From Paramecium tetraurelia (lineage: Eukaryota; Ciliophora; Oligohymenophorea; Peniculida; Parameciidae): DNA of 64,000 nt. The stretch lies in NCBI RefSeq assembly GCF_000165425.1, contig NW_001799011.1:311933-375932 (forward strand). Direction: 5' to 3'. Shown here piece by piece: positions 14,743 through 26,957 of this stretch (the first letter of the stretch is position 1; the number at the start of each line of letters is the position of its first letter). The position numbers and the translations under genes were made by a program. The notes under the pieces are model-generated. The model saw only the letters and a list, made by a program, of their open reading frames with translations. It was not told the origin of the DNA and did not search any database.

Positions 14743-16256
14743 ATGAATTATGTTACAGCTTCTCTTAAGGATTTATTACCCTCAAATTAAAAGGCTGTGA
14801 TTAAGTTCAAAATAACACCTGGTAAGAAAATAGATTCTATCTGCTAATGCAATTAAAAAACCTGTATGATATGTTCTCGTAAAAGATCATCATCTATGCT
14901 TTCATTAAAATCAATAAAAAATTCAGTTGCTATTGATGAAAATTCTCCTGGACTTAAAAGAACAGATAATAAAAACAATTTTGTAATACAATCTAGCCTG
15001 CTTTCTAAGTAACTATCAAGGTAAGTATCTAACCATCAAATCCAAAATTAATTTTACAATGGAAAAATCAATTAGGAGTCCAAAGGTAGCACTAATTCAA
15101 CTACCTGGATAATGACTAATTCTCATTCTCGAAAAATATCGGTAGATAGTCCAATAAAGGAAATCTAATAACAAACTTTAAATTCAATGGGAATAGGAAG
15201 ACATTCTTTCAAGTTTCTATACGTAGTTGGTAAGGGAGGGTTTGGAAAAGTATGGAGAGTGGAAATGAAGGCAAATCGATAGGAATTTGCTTTAAAAGAA
15301 ATGTTAAAAACCAAGTATTAATATCTAAAATTTTAGGATTATATCTAAGAGATCAGTCAATTCAGTAATGAATGAGAAATTCCTGCTCGAACACTTGAAG
15401 CATCCATTTTTAGTGAATATGCACTATGCATTTTAGGATAGGGAAAATCTCTACTTAGTTTTAGATATATTAAGAGGAGGAGATTTAAGATATCACATAG
15501 GTAGAATGAAAAAGTTCTCTGAAGAATAAACAAGTATTTAAATAATAAAGACTAGAATTTTTCGCTTGCTGTATATTGTTGTCTTTACAATACTTACATT
15601 AGCATGGAATTATCCACAGAGATGTCAAACCTGAGAATTTAGTATTTGATAAGGATGGATTTCTAAGACTGACAGACTTAGGAGTGGCTCGTTTAAACAA
15701 GGATAGTGTGGCTAATGATACTTCTGGCACTCCCGGATATATGGCACCTGAAGTAATGTGCAGAATGGAACACTCATTTCCTGTTGATTATTATGCTGTG
15801 GGTGTAATAGTCTATGAACTTCTAATTGGTAAGAGACCTTATAATGGGAAGAATCGATAGGAAATTCGAGAATAAATATTGGCTAAATAAATATAAATTA
15901 AAGAAAACACACCAGGAATAAGCAATAAGGCCATTGATTTTGTCAACAAAGTAATTATAAAAATCAAGAATATTAGTTGCTAATTAGAAAACCTTAACAA
16001 AGACTCGGATTTAATGGAATTGATGAGATTTTAAATCATTCTTGGTTACACAATTTTCCTTGGGGCAAGCTTTTAAATAAAGAAATCAGATCTCTATATG
16101 TACCTGGAGTAACGCATCTAAATTATATAGAGTATCGATGGCAACTATGACTTTTAAAGCTAGATCTCAGCTGACAGCGATCCCTCAGAAGACAGTTCCA
16201 TGGTATTAAGAAGGAAGAGCGTATAAGGATTATTTGAAGGATACAAATTCCAATGA
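14743..16256 (+). CDS. Ser/Thr protein kinase, YANK (STK32)-like AGC branch
   Basis: 473 residues with four introns (22, 22, 26, 22 nt), and the model closes in frame. A polar 130-residue N-terminus precedes the kinase domain: VGKGGFGKVWRV, FALKEML, HLKHPFLVNMHYAFQD, LDILRGGDLRYH, HRDVKPENLVF, SGTPGYMAPEV and VDYYAVGVIVYELL. GGDLRYH together with HRDVKPEN and LLIRKPQQRLGF points to the STK32/YANK group. The Mg motif is DLG (LTDLGVARL) in place of DFG. No AGC hydrophobic motif is obvious. The substrate is unknown. Confidence 0.85.
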
Positions 16257-16387
16257 GATTAATCATTTGTCTTCCTCCATTTATAATTTTGTGATAAAAA
16301 TTATCAACTTTAAAAATAATTCTCTAAAAACCTATATTTATGATCAATTCTAAATAAAAAGCATAATAATTAATATAAACTATTTCT

Positions 16388-16993
16388 ATGTTATAACATC
16401 TGAGTTTACAATAATTGGAGCTTCTGTACACTAAAAGAAAAAGGTAGTAAAAATATTAGTCTGCAGAATTAGAATTATCAGCCAAAGAGCTTTAGGATTT
16501 CAATAGCAAAAAACCTGAAGACACAAGTTTACAATTTGATAACGAGGATGAAGACTAATTAAATACTCATTAGGATTCAATTAATCTATTAAATGAAGAA
16601 ATAGTGGATCATATCTATTAAAATCCATCAAAAAAAAGATTGATGATCCTTGGAATGGGTCTAATTTAATGTGTGTATATTCTTATTACTCATTTTATGG
16701 GAGTATTTCTATTTGACTCAGAAATATTTTCTTTCATTTTTTGCACTACTTTAGTTATTTATTTCATTAAAATAGCCATAAGTTGGATTTAAAGTCCAGA
16801 TAGAGGCAAATTAATAACAAAATAATAAGTATGTGCATTTGTTTTGGGAATGTAATCGGGAATGATTACTGCAATTATATTAAATATCAACCAAGAAAAT
16901 AAATTATTTAATATCCTGGTTGCTTTTATTCCATGCACAATTATGAATATCATGTTTATATATTTTTCATAAAAATATTAAACAATTTTATGA
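16388..16993 (+). CDS. Four-span membrane protein, unknown
   Basis: 201 residues in one exon. The first 75 residues are polar with an acidic patch (DNEDEDQLNTHQD). Four hydrophobic spans follow: around LMILGMGLIQCVYILIT, FSFIFCTTLVIYFIKIAI, VCAFVLGMQSGMITAII and NILVAFIPCTIMNIMFIYF. No signal peptide. This resembles small ciliate tetraspan proteins in layout only; no family is recognised. Confidence 0.6.
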
Positions 16994-17057
16994 TGAAATT
17001 ATCAACTTAATATAACTATATTAATATGAACTATAATATTTAGAAAGATATCTTTAG

Positions 17058-18180
17058 ATGTACTATTACTTAATTCAATATTTTTAAGATCTGTTGATAT
17101 TATACAAATTAAGAATCAATGCAGAACAAATAAAACAATATCTGAATTTTCTTAATTTAAATAAAATATATAAATCTAATATTGAAATCCAAATAAAATA
17201 TAATCAAAAGTGTCATAGTCAATTTAATTCCTTTAATTTAAGTTTTGTTCTTTTTTTATTCACTCTTATTGTTCTGTTTGTTTCCTTTTAAATTTATTCA
17301 GCACTCCTCACCAAAAAGGATTTATCCCTCTGTCTATTTGAAAGTTCCTCTTAAAGATTTCCGATCGTAACAATCACTATATCAGGACAATAATGTATAA
17401 AAGATTACGATTAGTCATATAATAATCTATTTAAGCTTACGTCATAGATTCTATTTTTTTTTGTTACAGTCAACAAATCTTGATAGGAATGAACTGTATT
17501 TGAAGCATTACTGTTTGAAATAGTGACTTAAGTCATAAAGAAAGATGGATGATGTTGTGTATTAAAAAAATTATCAGGAGCCTATTCAAAATAGTTTGAA
17601 TTAAACAAATGTGATACAAATTAGGTAGCATTGTTAACCACTACAACAGAAATAGTTCTATTTTTACTTTGCACAATTACTCGTTTAAGCTATTATGCTT
17701 TACTTTTAAGAGATTACAGTTAATCAGGCTTAAAATGAATTGTCTATAAAAGACTTATGATAGTAGTTTAATGATAATGATTTTTGGTTTGAAGGATTGC
17801 ATTTTGATATCTCCGTGATGATTATTCTTATTATTGTTATGCATATATTAAATCCTCCAACTCCAAAGAAGGTAAATCTGTTTAACTGCTAGCATTATTG
17901 TATTATTTAGATTCCTCTTAAATTCCGCTGTTTTGCTGTTTGTAAAATTGGGAGTTAACTCTTCTAGGATGCTATTAAAGAGATAGATTATTTAATCTCC
18001 CAGTTTTTGGTTGGATATAAGGGGATAATGACAACTATGCCTTATTTTTCATTCTATGGGTTTAAGTATCTATTTTTTGGCTCCAAGGTGAAAAATGTTG
18101 CATTCTTTATTATCTAAATAATTTTTAAATTGAAACATAATGTCTGTGCAAACAAACATTTCATAATAATAAAATTCTGA
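17058..18180 (+). pseudogene. Multi-pass membrane protein with an in-frame TGA
   Basis: The frame starts at MYYYLIQYFQDLLILYK, with a first span FNLSFVLFLFTLIVLFVSF. A later region reads continuously as FYFAQLLVQAIMLYFQEI, NQAQNELSIKDL, then TGA at 17758-17760, then QQFNDNDFWFEG, SVMIILIIVMHILNPPTPK and a C-terminal part with QFLVGYKGIM and FYGFKYLFFG. The sequence on both sides of the TGA looks like one protein. Part of the middle needs introns I could not place with certainty. It is either a recently disabled gene, an assembly error, or a model missing an unusual intron. Family not recognised. Confidence 0.45.
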
Positions 18181-18245
18181 TTTATTCTATAATTGCTAGT
18201 ATATATCTATTTCTTATGAAAACTAAAAAAACATAAATTTTAATA

Positions 18246-19057
18246 ATGCATAATTACTCCAAAATTATAAAAAACCTAAAATCAGAAGAAATCGATTAAG
18301 AATATGAAAGAATTAGAAGTCAGTCAAAAAATAGAAGTTATAGCACAAAAAATAGTAATTACGAGTCAACTAAAACATCTTTTCAAGAGAATATATCCCT
18401 CAAAGTATTTGTTGAAATTGTATTCATCTTAGAATTAACTCTATATTTTACAGGAATAATTAAATAATGAGAAATAAAGAACTAATTAATTAGAAATAGT
18501 AATCAAAAAGTTAAAATCTTCCCTGCTCTAATAAGATAAGTATGTTATATAAATATTTTTTGAGTATCGAGAGATTTGTTGTCGAAATGCGAAGAAAAAA
18601 TTTAAATTATAATTGAGAAAGACAAACTCATCAAGCAATTACAAGAATAAATGAAATCCTTGCAAGCAGAGAACGACCATGTTCAAAATACATTATCGGA
18701 ATTTTAAGATGTATAAATCAATTATATTTACAGTTAGAATTAACTATAAATTAATTAACATCTTCTTATAATTCGATAGCTCCTAATATGGTTGATTAAT
18801 AAACCATCCTTGAATAATGTTTGGATTATCTGAGTTCGTTAAGTAAGCTGGTAAATCCTATTTTAAATGGCACATAGCCTTAACTATAAGATCTTTTCAA
18901 AACTAAACAAAAATTTAAACCAAGATAAAAGTTTTAAATAACTGAATTGTGCGAGAATAATATGAGGCATATTTAGGATATCGAGAAATAACTAGTACAT
19001 ATTCTAGAACTGATTGATTAAAAGTTTATCAATGAGCTTGCTTAATATATTAAATGA
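18246..19057 (+). CDS. Coiled-coil protein, unknown
   Basis: 242 residues after three introns (28 nt; 32 nt ending GAG; 23 nt ending CAG), and the frame closes. The first 50 residues are Ser/Asn/Tyr-rich. Residues 55-150 are coiled coil (LYILQEQLNNEKQRTNQLE, IIEKDKLIKQLQEQMKSL), followed by a helical region and a second coil (IQDIEKQLVHILELIDQKF). Probably cytoskeletal or centriolar, by composition only. Confidence 0.65.
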
Positions 19058-19584
19058 GATTCTTGTTTAGATATGAGTTATAACTTAGTTAATTTAGTTA
19101 AATAGTATAAATATTATGAAATATAAGTAATTATTATTTTCCCCTGAAATTGAATTAACAAAGATTAAAATAAAATATGATTTCTTAATTGAAAATAGAT
19201 AACTGATCATTTATTTCCGTTATAATTAATTTCGTAAATAATTCTATTGTAAATAATGTTTATAATACAATATATATTGCTCTTTCAAGATCTTAATATT
19301 AATTATTAATAGAATTATGATTTGAATAAGCACTTAATTTTAATAATGAATATCTAAACCCTTATTTCATTTAGATTACTAATCTTTAGATATTTTGATA
19401 AATAATGATGTTATGAATTGACATAATTTCATTTTTATCAATGAAGCCTAAGTTTAATTTTATTTTATTTAATTATAATATTTTTAAAAGATCTAAACTT
19501 GTTCTTCATTATAAATCGCTATTACAAATATATATAATCTATACATCGTAATAATTAGTTTAATTAGAATAAATTTTATAAATA
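19058..19584 (+). other. Intergenic, no gene recognised
   Basis: About 530 bases of AT-rich DNA. No motif-bearing frame on either strand. It may hold the promoter region of the following genes. Confidence 0.5.
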
Positions 19585-20390
19585 ATTTTTTTCTACATTT
19601 AAAAGCTGTGTTTCAGTCGAAACAACTGAAGGAGGTTACTAAAAATACATTTATGGTATTCTCTACCTCTAAAATTTGATGATTAGTTTGGATAAAAAAT
19701 TAATTTTCTTCACAAGGTAAGAGTTTTGATGATGAATTTTTAAGGGACAGGATAAGTTTAAGCCTGAGTTAATGAGTTTAGTTCATTATGATAATGTTTG
19801 GAAGGTGGCTATGCTATTTTTAAATATACATAAGGGCAAAACTATCAAATTAGATTCAGAGATAATTTGTTATCGAAATTAACTGTTTTCTGAGAAGAAA
19901 ATTATTTGAGTTCGGTTTCTCCAAAAAAGGGAATATGTATTCTTTTGTTTGCATTTATTAAATTTTAAGTTATTGCAAACAAATTATCTATTTTTTTAAG
20001 TTACACCAAATATTATATTTATATTAAAAATAGAAAAAGATATTAGATGAATATCCAGGTTTACGCAATTAGGAAAAAGCAAGAGATTGATATAGATTCT
20101 AAGAATGTTTAATAAGGGGGGCCAATTTTGGATGATAATAGATAATGTTTATTTATAAATAATTAAGGAAATATTTATTTCCAATATATTATTGCATATT
20201 AATTTGAGAAGGCTGAAACGATGTTATTTAATAGTGAAATAGGGGCCAAGTTTTAAAAAGCATTGAAGAGGGCAAGCAAGTCTTTAACGATTATCCGAAA
20301 TTAAAAGGTAGAACCAATCAAATTTGAGTTTATCGATTCTTAAACAGAGTATATATTAGTTTTTAAAGCTTAAAATAAATTAGCATCAAA
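19585..20390 (+). CDS. Possible gene just upstream of H2A.Z, unresolved
   Basis: Protein-like segments follow one another: FQSKQLKEVTKNTFMFGQK (across a 31-nt intron), GQDKFKPELMSLVHYDNV (across a 28-nt intron), then from 20047 a frame MNIQVYAIRKKQEIDIDSK continuing through QGNIYFQYIIAYQFEKAET and KALKRASKSLTIIRNQK. The last frame has no stop before the H2A.Z ATG. Only if the first H2A.Z intron is spliced does it meet TGA, created at the splice junction. No domain is recognised. It could be a short gene overlapping H2A.Z by a few bases or an eroded gene. Confidence 0.35.
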
Positions 20391-20907
20391 ATGGTAATAT
20401 ATGCATAATATAGTGTAGAGTGGCATTGCAAAGAGCGCAAAAGGAGGAAAAGGTGGAAAAGGCGGAAAAGGAGCAAAATTTGGTCAAGGAAAGAATAAGA
20501 AAGCCCCTTAATCCAGGTCTTTGAAAGCAGGGCTTTAAGTAGTGAATTTGACAATAATAAGTTCCCTGTGGGTCGTATTCATAGATATTTGAAGCAAAGA
20601 GTATCAGCCAAGAACAGAGTAGGAACAACATCAGCCGTATACACATCAGCAATTTTAGAGTACTTGACAGCTGAAGTGCTTGAATTAGCTGGAAATGCTT
20701 CAAAAGACTTCAAAGGTATTGTAATTCTAATTAATTTCCTCTTTAGTCAGAAGAATCACACCAAGACATCTTTAATTAGCAATTAGAGGTGATGAGGAAC
20801 TCGACATTCTTATCAGAGCCACCATTGCAGGAGGTGGTGTTATTCCACATATTCACAAGGCTTTATTAGGAAAATAAACACCAGAAGGAGGAATTCCAAA
20901 GGAATGA
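20391..20907 (+). CDS. H2A.Z: Histone H2A.Z variant
   Basis: 145 residues with introns at 20394-20418 (25 nt), 20539-20561 (23 nt, ends AAG) and 20716-20746 (31 nt). The first coding exon is only the ATG. The tail has Gly-Lys repeats ([15 protein letters not shown]), resembling Tetrahymena hv1. [52 protein letters not shown] and [19 protein letters not shown] are the histone fold. [17 protein letters not shown] and [12 protein letters not shown] are diagnostic of H2A.Z rather than canonical H2A. In ciliates this variant marks transcriptionally active macronuclear chromatin. It converges with a CDK-like gene, with 16 bases between stops. Confidence 0.95.
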
Positions 20908-20923
20908 TATATATTATATTAAT

Positions 20924-21926
<1,003 letters not shown>

Positions 21927-22057
21927 TATCAAACAAATTAACAAAAAGAACAAATTAAATAATGTAAATTACATATTAATCTTCCCTTTAAAAATTACAC
22001 TTTTCTAACTATCATTATATAATATTATAATCTATATTTCATTATTTTATTTAAATT

Positions 22058-22519
22058 ATGTTAAAATTTAGTGGAGAGTTTAATCATGCTTACATTATTA
22101 CTTATGAAAGAAAACCAAAACTCTATAAGAAACTCACTTACTTGAATTTGCTACTTTTTGTAATAATAAGTTGGCTTTAATTCAATTTATAGTAAACTAT
22201 ATTGATCACTATAATTTACAACATTTTAATTTATGTAATTGGAGGAAATGAAATAATAATTGAGCAAATGCAAATCATCAAGAATATTGGCATACAAATC
22301 GAAAAAAGAAAGAGCAATGGAAGCATGTCTAGAGAATTTATTAATTAAAATATTATTAGAGATGTTGTTCTTTAAGAGGGATTAACCACCTTCACAGTTG
22401 AAATTTATCTAGCAATCATCTGCAAAGGCATGAAATAAATGATTTTACCTTTTCAATATAATCTAAGCACAGATTAACTAATGTAAATTTATTATCCTTT
22501 AAGATAAATGATTATGTGA
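22058..22519 (+). CDS. PIGH: GPI GlcNAc-transferase subunit PIG-H
   Basis: 153 residues, single exon. Two adjacent hydrophobic spans (YLNLLLFVIISWLQF and TILITIIYNILIYVI) are followed by the PIG-H domain: EQMQIIKNIGIQIEKR, NIIRDVVLQEGLTTFTVEIYLAIICK, then LPFQYNLSTDQLM. PIG-H is part of the ER complex that transfers GlcNAc to phosphatidylinositol, the first step of GPI anchor synthesis. GPI-anchored surface antigens are abundant in Paramecium, which fits. Length agrees with the family (150-190). Confidence 0.82.
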
Positions 22520-22974
22520 TTAAATTTATATTCAATAGTATATTTATATATATTTAATTAATTGCTACCCAATTCTGATAGAGTATTCAAACCTAAGTTT
22601 TAAAAATGTAATGTTTAATTTCTTTAACATATGCAGAACTTATTAAATTATTTTAATATTAATTGAATGTTGAATTTTGTTTTTGTAATTTAATCTGAGT
22701 TTAAATCATAAATAAAATAGATATCTTTTTTTGGATATCTTTTTGTTTAGATAAAACTCTTAATTCAATATGGAGAGATGGTAATTTATAGATAGCTATA
22801 ATAACAAAACATTTTAGAAAATTGCTTAGTCTGAGATTGTGTTGACTCACTCAATTAATACTTTATAATGATGTAGGAAAGTTATTTCCTAAATTTTAAA
22901 TAATATTATATAAGGAATAGAGTTGATTGTTATGCTGGCTAACAAAATGATGGTTTTGAGAAGTGACATCATAA
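22520..22974 (+). other. Intergenic, no gene recognised
   Basis: AT-rich, with short homopolymer and TA runs. I see no convincing coding frame on either strand. Confidence 0.5.
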
Positions 22975-23535
22975 TCATTAGTCATATGATTTGTTAATAA
23001 TTTTTTCAGTATTTTCATAAATAAATGAAGTATCTTTCTAATTCTGATTCCCAGTCGTTGGTAAGCCATCATCAGGACTATTTAATCTTGATTATAACTA
23101 GGAAACTATAATCTATATAGATTTTCTCTTTAATCCTCCTTTGATTCGAAGCTTTTCGACTTTAAGGAATAAGTTATCTTAGTTCACTATTCTACTTTGA
23201 AGGCAAGGTTTAATTTATAAATTTCCTAATTTGTTTACTCAATCTTTTCTTATCCGTCATCTAAAAATTATTTTATAAATTACATCAATCATGATTTAAT
23301 CTTTAAAGTGATCTAAAACTAAGGAGATCATTCTCTATTGAAATTCCTTATATTCAGATTTTCTTTCTTCACTCTTAACTGATTGAATTGACTTTATTTT
23401 TTTGTTCATAATCTCAGCTATCTCTCTAGAGTTCCTTCCTTAGCTCTTTAACTCCATAATCTGTTTTCTTTCCTCAATGGAATTGAGATTATACACCATT
23501 CCTATACGATTCAATTTTGTATTTTATTTCATCAT
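22975..23535 (-). CDS. Small basic protein with a possible helix-turn-helix
   Basis: About 175 residues. The N-terminal part IEERKQIMELKSQGRNSREI with AEIMNKKIKSIQSVK has the spacing of a helix-turn-helix or Myb/SANT-like DNA-binding unit. A 23-nt intron follows IMID, then a Lys/Arg/Gln-rich stretch and a C-terminal piece SPDDGLPTTGNQNQKDTS. The last two pieces need another phase-changing intron that I could not place, so the C-terminal half is uncertain. The DNA-binding reading is inference from pattern only. Confidence 0.5.
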
Positions 23536-23827
23536 TAAAATCTAATTAATTAAATCGAAAAAAGAATGGAAAGAAAAAGATCAGGATTAATTCTGCTCTC
23601 ATAGTTTAGATTAACCTCAACAATATGTCTAGATGATCTAGCAATAACACTAGGTTAAGCTAGGAGGCTATTTTTTAGTTGGAATTCATATAATTAATTT
23701 TTGATATTTAAAAATAATATCTTAATTAATTAATATCAAATTATAAAAAGAAATTATAATTAGTTTTATTGAAATCGACAAAGTGTTGTTTTTCGTTTGT
23801 TTCATAAATCCACAAAAAGGATTAGCT

Positions 23828-25149
23828 TCAAAAAAGGGTGGAAAAATATGTTTAACATATATTTTTAATACGATTACCAATAGATATATTCACACTTTCC
23901 TTATGATCTATATGAAGCGAATTTACGATTCTATTTTGCATGCTCTCTTCAATTATCTCTAGATCACAACAAATAACCAATCTCACAAACTTTTCGCCAT
24001 AGAACAACTCTCCTGGAAACACTAGAACATTCTACTCCTATTAAAGTTTCTTGGCAAAATCAATAGATGTATCAATGTCTGAAAATTCTTCTGCATTAAT
24101 AATCAAAGTTGAGTACATAGCCCCCTTAGTTTCTCCAACACTTATTCCAAATGCATCATGAAGACCATGATGTAATGCCTTGTATCTGCTATGAAGTTCC
24201 TCCATTTTTTCAGGAATAATGTCTAAACTCTTTTTATAGACTTCACAAAGCGCTGCTTAACATATTGTATTGGGCATTAATAAAATATTGCTGATATTTC
24301 TTAATGCCTTTTTCACTTCTTTAAATGTATCACCTTCTCCATAGAGAGCCAACCAACCCAATCTCCATCCTGGGACGAGACATTTTTTAGTCAAACCAGA
24401 ACATCTCAAAACAGGAACAGTTTTAGAATAATCAGAAATAAATTTAAACTCTCTCTTCTCAAAAATCATATTTTCATAGATTTCATCACTCACTATTGGA
24501 AGATTATTATGTCTTTCACAAACTAAGGATATTGCATGATTATATTACAGTTAACAATTTCTGTCAATGCTATTGGACTTAATTCACTTCCCATAGGATT
24601 ACTTGGAGAATTAACTAAAATAAATTTGATATCTGGATTCTACTCATAGATGTATTCCAATTCTACAATATTTACTTACCAAGTTCCTGGATTTAAATCA
24701 TAAAACACAACTTAAATGCCATAGAAATCAGCAAAAGCCTTTACCAATGGAAATGTTGGTCTGGGCATTAAGATCTTGTCTCCAGGTTTTGCTAAAGCCA
24801 ATGTAGCGTAAAAGAGAGCTCCACTGCCGCCACTAGCAAGTATAATGTCATCTGCCTCTAATTTTCTATGATGTGATGATAACACCTCTGCCAACTGAGT
24901 TCTCACATTGAAGTCACCAAAAAAATCAGTATATCCATCTATTTTTCCAACAGAATTTGCTACTATCTCCTTGTATTCATTTGGAGTTTAAAATTTTGGA
25001 TAAGCTGTAGGATCACCAAGAAGAAAAACAATCTTTTATTCTGGTCGTCCTTCTGATTTTCCTGTTTTTTCTACCTCAGGCACTACTTGTTCAACCCAAT
25101 TTCTTATTGGGTTCAATGATACTTAAGCTCTCGCTGAAGGTTTTAACAT
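23828..25149 (-). CDS. TAT: Tyrosine aminotransferase (PLP class I)
   Basis: 431 residues with one 26-nt intron. The start MLKPSARAQVSLNPIRNWVE matches the TAT N-terminus. Other landmarks: LGDPTAYPKF, DDIILASGGSGALFYATLALA, LVNSPSNPMGS, IVSDEIYENMIF, and SGLTKKCLVPGWRLGW, where a Lys of TKK (near residue 247) is the Schiff-base site. NPSNP reads NSPSNP and the PLP-phosphate Arg region is present. It transfers the amino group of tyrosine to 2-oxoglutarate in the cytosol. Class I aminotransferases with mixed specificity (alanine, aromatic) are alternatives. SGGSGALFYA is typical of the TAT subgroup. Confidence 0.9.
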
Positions 25150-25762
25150 ATTCCATGATCTTTCCACTTATTACATATTATTTTATTATGTGATGCAATA
25201 AATGATCAAATATTTTTATTATCAGGATTTAAGAATTTATTTCTTTATATTCATTGTTTCACAGCAAAAGTAAGTCAAAATATAAAGAAATTAATAAATG
25301 TGTTTGTGGTGTGCATAAAATATTTTAATATTATATTGAAATTAAAGATTGAAGTTGTTAATTTCTTTATTTTAATTTTCTGTTTTTGCTGGCATTGGAC
25401 TTTTCTTATACACTCAAAAATGAATATATTTCTTTATTTATTTAGTAGTTCAACTTATAAATTAGAAGGTCTATTGTCATTAATTCTTACTATAGTTCTT
25501 AAGAATAGCGAATTGCTTGCTATTTTTCTATTTTTAAATAATTACTTTTCTGCCTTCCGCATAAAAAATAAAGTTTCAAGTAATAAAAATATAAAAATTG
25601 TGCTACAAAAAAAGTGATCCTAATAAGGTTTAGAATTTTTATAGCATAAATTAAAGATATATAGACATGAGATTTTATAATATTTATTAGGTCTATCATT
25701 TTTACTTTTGTGTATAAATAGTTAACAATATGAAAATTTAATATTATATTAATTATAGTTTA
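25150..25762 (+). other. Intergenic, only an AT-rich open frame
   Basis: A 105-codon frame at 25300-25617 has no ATG and reads as a hydrophobic low-complexity string. I see no other signal. This is likely the space between two convergent genes. Confidence 0.45.
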
Positions 25763-26905
25763 TCAAATTATGATTTCATCTTCATCATCATTATTTTAAT
25801 TTTCATTCTAACTGATAACTTTATCTTAAAGTTTCTCATTAATGTCTTCCTATTTACTTTGATTTTGTACAATTTATTAATTCTCCTTTTCTTATTAAGT
25901 TTTCTTTCTCTAATTGTTTTCAGTGACCTCCTCCAGTTACTCCTGTTTCTATTGTTGCTATATTGGTTATTGATATTCTTGAAAAATATTATTTTCTTAG
26001 AATAAATCCAATTTAATATTTAAACTCATCATTTAACAAGTATTTAATAACTATTTTATCATCTAATAACCTTCTAAGGATTGCTAGTCATAATTCAGTT
26101 TATCTGAGTCATCTAAATTATTATTTCCTCTAAGATACACTAAATCAATATAGATATCATTATCAAAATGTTATTAAGAATCTAGATCGTTTATTTTGAA
26201 ACGAATGATATTTTTGAATAAGAACCCAGTATGAATTTAGAATCTAAATATTGGAAGTAGATCATTTTCTGGTGTAATGTGCTTGCATTTAAATACAACA
26301 TCATTGCTTATTTATAAATTTGGGAGAATGAATATGCATTGTTCATTTTTTTGTATGATCTGATTTTTTTCTTCATATAGTATTCCTTTCCTATCCAATA
26401 CTTGAAATAATGGTTTCAAATTCTAGAACTACTTTGGAATTCCACTTAAGATAACAGATTTCACCTTTATAATTTGAGTGTTCAATTATCCATTAGTCAA
26501 CAAATGGTGCAAGTACTTATGTATATACATGAGTTAAGATTTTAATGGAGATTTAAGTCCGATTGCTTTTGCAATAATGTAAAAACTCTCATCAATACTC
26601 ACCTTAAAAACAAGAGACCAGAAAATCGAAAGGAGTATGGCACTCCTTCCTTTATTTTGTTAACAATGAATAATTGCAACGTTGCCTTGATGTTGTATCC
26701 AGTCCAAAATGGATTTACATATTAATAGTAACTCATAAAGAGGTGGACATGCAAATCCAATGTAAGAATGCATTGAAACCTAATTCAGAAATAACTCTCT
26801 TGTATAGTCATGTTCACTCAAATTCCAAATATAATACTGATGTCCATATTGTTTATTTAGATACTAAGAAACAGATACGATGTATTCTTGCTTTGGAAAA
26901 GGCAT
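25763..26905 (-). CDS. PTEN/auxilin-like phosphatase-C2 protein
   Basis: 380 residues, no intron needed. After MPFPKQEYIVSVSQYLNKQ, the layout HQYYIWNLSEHDY then ACPPLYELLLICKSILDWI matches the PTEN/tensin/GAK dual-specificity fold. The P-loop region is VAIIHCQQNKGRSAILL, with Cys near residue 79 and Arg six residues on (C-x5-R kept). PTEN itself has HCKAGKGRTG, so two lysines and the Gly of the loop differ. A C2-like beta-domain follows (VKSVILSGIP to RFKINDLDSQ). The last 80 residues are Gln/Glu-rich and acidic. It may dephosphorylate a phosphoinositide or be an inactive lipid-binding member. Confidence 0.82.
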
Positions 26906-26957
26906 CCAAAATACATTATCTGTAATTTAATATAAAGTTTTCATAAAATATTAATTT

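Noticed and set aside
25300-25617. 105-codon open frame between two convergent genes
   Set aside because: No ATG, hydrophobic AT-driven composition, and no intron or motif; expected by chance in AT-rich DNA with TGA as the only stop.
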